Assembly: GCA_016987375.1 (NCBI GenBank)
Contig: PJRA01000182.1
Location: forward strand, 6,991 to 18,305
Source of the DNA: Brachionus koreanus
Taxonomy: Eukaryota > Rotifera > Eurotatoria > Ploima > Brachionidae
DNA length: 11,315 nt
Direction: 5' to 3'
The position numbers were made by a program, and so were the translations under genes. The notes below the pieces were generated by a model. The model was not told the origin of the DNA. It did not search any database and worked only from the letters and a program-made list of their open reading frames with translations. Positions 9,384 to 11,315 of this stretch are shown here, one piece after another (positions within the stretch are counted from its first letter, which is position 1; the number at the start of each line of letters is the position of its first letter).

Positions 9384-9580
9384 TGGTTCTGTAAACAGTA
9401 CATTGTTGTACAAGTTTATACAAACAAATTCTAAGCTTTGCAAAAACTGTGCAATTTAGTGCAAATTTTTTTTCTAATGTTTTTTTAATTATGTACATTT
9501 TACATAGAAATGAAGAGTATTCGCAGAATTTAGAATTTGTTTGTACCCACTTGTACACCATTGTACTGTTTACAGGACCA
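9384..9580. repeat. 58-bp imperfect inverted repeat (foldback/MITE-like)
   Basis: Arm 9384-9441 (tggttctgtaaacagtaca...) and arm 9523-9580 are reverse complements at 49 of 58 positions, with 81 bases between them. The strongest block, tacaaacaaattctaa, is 16 of 16. The sequence is studded with GTACAA/TTGTAC words. Just inside and beyond the right arm, accattgtactgttta(c/t)ag occurs twice in tandem with period 20 (9557-9576 and 9577-9595). On the left, a diverged acagtacaaa lies at 9334-9343. The element sits between the two retroelement fossils. The true outer ends and target duplication are not clear. No transposase is present, so it would be non-autonomous if it is a transposon. Confidence 0.6.
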
Positions 9581-9698
9581 TTGTACTGTTTATAGATAAA
9601 TACATAAAATTGTATAGATAAGAACAGAAGTTCAAAATAAAAAGAAGGAAATTTAAAAAGAAAAAATTTTATCTAAATTAGGTCAATTAGGAAAGAGA

Positions 9699-10898
9699 TC
9701 ATAAGGACTTGTAAATCGCTTCATATTTGGAATTTGTATTTGATCGAAAATTGGTCAAATCTTGTTTTATTTGTTGATGGTCATTTTTTTGTATTATAAA
9801 TTTTTTCATTAAATAGATGGTTCGGTTCTCTAGAAGATCGATATTGGGTGTCTTGTGCATATACGTAATCCTTCTTTTTAGCGGAAAAAATTTTATCGAT
9901 CTCAATACTTTATTTTGACTTTTTTGCAGTGAGTTCGATATCTTCTGAGTTGAGCACGATAGAGGAATAAAATAATAGTCGGTTAGTGATCGAATAAAGC
10001 TCTTAAAGATAATTTTGCATAGGTTGATTTAGTTGCTAAGCTTGAGTATTTTTAGACGTCGGATTAAGTTACATTTAGGTAGAATTCTCTGAGTAAGAGA
10101 TTCCAATAACGTGTTGAAACAAAGTTTTGAGTCCAGAGTCACCCCTAGAAAGGTTGGATGCGGGTTAAGAGGGATTAGTTGGTCATCGATCGTTAAAGTC
10201 AATTTGTAGAGTCTTTCGTAACCTTCTCTTCGGCCAGCGATTGTAAAAACCGTGTAGCAAGTTTTTTCCTTATTTATTTTGAAACCCCAATTCGTACAGA
10301 ATTTATTGATTTCATCTATAGCCAATTGAATTGCTTTCTGAATTTCTTTGAGTGAGTTTGCACTAAACCAGATTCAAAGGTCATCCGCGAACAAAGCTAC
10401 TTGTATATTTTCTGGGATATATTTGGCGATATCACTGAAAAAAATAAGAAAAAGTGTTGTTGATAGACAACTGCCTTGTGGGACTCCGTTTGTGATATCG
10501 TATTCATCTGAAAAGACTCTGTTGAACTCAACTATGAATTTATGATCATGAAGAAATTGTTCGATCCATTTAATTAGAGAGTACTAAAGACGAAGATTTT
10601 TTAGTTTACGGATTATTCCACAGTGAGATGCCTTGTCAAAAGCCTTTTCTAAATCAAAGAAGACTGCTGCCGTATATTGAAGTTTGTTGAAGCCATCTAT
10701 CACATTTTGGGTCAGGCGAAAAATATGGTCATGAGTTGACTTACTTTTACGAAAACCAGATTGACATGGTGGAAGAAGGTTATTTGTCTCTAGCCAGCAT
10801 TGAAGTTTGGAATTAATTATTTTTTCAAGCCATTTTCCCATGCAGTTCAAAAGTGAAATGGGCCTATACGAGTTAACATCGTCGGGCGGTTTATCTTT
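9699..10898 (-). pseudogene. Jockey-like non-LTR retrotransposon ORF2, 5'-truncated, three in-frame stops (element A)
   Basis: About 400 codons in a single minus-strand frame encode the reverse transcriptase and C-terminal part of a non-LTR element. In order: DKPPDDVNSYRPISLLN and GKWLEKIIN at the start (about 10800-10895), then QSGFRKSKSTHDH. Next comes VFFDLEKAFDKASH (motif A, Asp present), GVPQGSCLS (about 10462-10487) and FADDL (motif C, FADD codons 10380-10391). The FLGVTLDSKL thumb block follows, and a tail with LQKSQNKVLRSIKFFP. Only three stops interrupt it: TAG 10584-10586, TGA 10374-10376 directly after FADDL, and TAA 10029-10031; no frameshift is needed. The natural end is TGA 9699-9701. 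The endonuclease domain expected upstream is missing, since similarity stops near 10900, as in 5'-truncated copies made by target-primed reverse transcription. All catalytic Asp are kept. No poly(A) tail or target duplication is evident. Non-functional as it stands. Confidence 0.88.
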
Positions 10899-10904
10899 TT
10901 TTCG

Positions 10905-11180
10905 TCATTCTCTATTAATAGCAATGTAACTCACTCTTTTCTCTGTTTTCCAGCCACCGGCTGAAAGAGCTTTCAATGCTGAGTATTTTTTTTTTCATAA
11001 AATGATATTTTAAAATAGAAAATTGAAAGTAAGTGCCTATTATTCTTAAAATTAAACACTTCAATTTTTGAAAAACGGTTGAGAAGCAAGGATTTAAAGT
11101 CATAATATTTCACTTTTTAAAGATAACAAATTTTGAACTCAAAATTTTAAGATTACACAATTTTTTAAAATAACTAAATT
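10905..11180. other. Unassigned flank beyond the 5' truncation of element A
   Basis: Recognisable retroelement coding ends near 10898-10905, where an in-frame TGA and loss of similarity coincide. A 62-codon minus-strand frame here matches no family I know and is A/T-biased, so I leave it out as a gene. Confidence 0.4.
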
Positions 11181-11267
11181 TAGGTCAAAATTTGGTCGAC
11201 CAAAATAATCGATTTTGGCTAACCAAAAACTGGCTAACCCGCTAACCAAACTAAACCAGCATCACTA
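11181..11267. repeat. Palindrome and GCTAACC repeat cluster, possible DNA-transposon terminus
   Basis: A perfect 14-bp palindrome TTTGGTCGACCAAA lies at 11191-11204. It is followed by ttttgg-ctaa-ccaaaa (11213-11228) and three copies of gctaacc within 11218-11247. The cluster ends in accagcatcacta at 11267; on the minus strand this reads TAGTGATGCTGGT followed by repeated GGTTAGC words. hAT-type transposons often have ends of this style with short subterminal repeats, but no partner end or 8-bp target duplication is visible in the window, so the identity is conjecture. Confidence 0.3.
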
Positions 11268-11315
11268 GTTATTTGGCTTCAAAAGATTTTTATTTTCTAG
11301 ATTAGATAACAAATA

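Noticed and set aside
9361..9561. 66-codon minus-strand frame
   Set aside because: Lies wholly in and around the inverted repeat; its sequence reflects the repeat arms.
10348..10545. 65-codon plus-strand frame
   Set aside because: Antisense shadow of the Jockey-like reverse transcriptase.
10915..11103. 62-codon minus-strand frame upstream of the Jockey-like fossil
   Set aside because: Checked as a possible endonuclease or linker part of the retroelement; no recognisable motif and strongly A/T-biased.
1..11315. CRISPR array, tRNA or rRNA gene, bacterial-type operon or a novel multi-gene system
   Set aside because: No regularly spaced repeats, no tRNA B-box-like sequence seen, no rRNA stretch, and the content is a eukaryotic receptor plus dead transposons. 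Nothing supports a new functional system.

Overview
The window looks like a very AT-rich eukaryotic, probably invertebrate, genome. One animal-type gene, an intact rhodopsin-class G-protein-coupled receptor (GPCR), sits in non-coding DNA scattered with decayed transposons. Long A/T runs, sparse coding, non-LTR retrotransposon remnants and a mariner-type transposase fossil all exclude a bacterial origin. An AT-rich aquatic invertebrate such as a monogonont rotifer would fit, but that is a guess from general character; nothing here proves the taxon.

Layout. About 485-1130 (minus) is a frame-broken mariner-type transposase fossil. 1733-1955 is a compact element with terminal inverted repeats and TTAA at both edges, like a non-autonomous piggyBac-type element. 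2384-3682 (minus) is the GPCR: 432 codons, no intron in the coding region, a candidate poly(A) signal downstream and a candidate splice acceptor just upstream of the ATG. From about 3700 to 8700 is roughly 5 kb of AT-rich DNA with no recognisable gene; two less AT-rich islands (5380-5490, 6290-6365) share an 11-base word in opposite orientation, and the first can form a long hairpin.

From 8700 to 10900 two different non-LTR retrotransposon fossils lie in tandem, both on the minus strand. The proximal one (8702-9318, CR1/L2-like) has frameshifts, stops, an internal deletion and a lost catalytic aspartate. The distal one (9699-10898, Jockey-like) is much better preserved: about 400 codons in one frame interrupted by only three stops. 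Between them is a 58-bp imperfect inverted repeat (9384-9580). The last 150 bases hold palindromes and GCTAACC repeats that may be the edge of a DNA transposon.

No pathway or operon links these genes. The receptor is the only apparently functional coding sequence; the rest is a record of at least three and probably five mobile-element families. I found no convincing evidence of a previously undescribed system. The most informative anomalies are the nearly intact Jockey-like frame, the two small inverted-repeat elements and the hairpin island.
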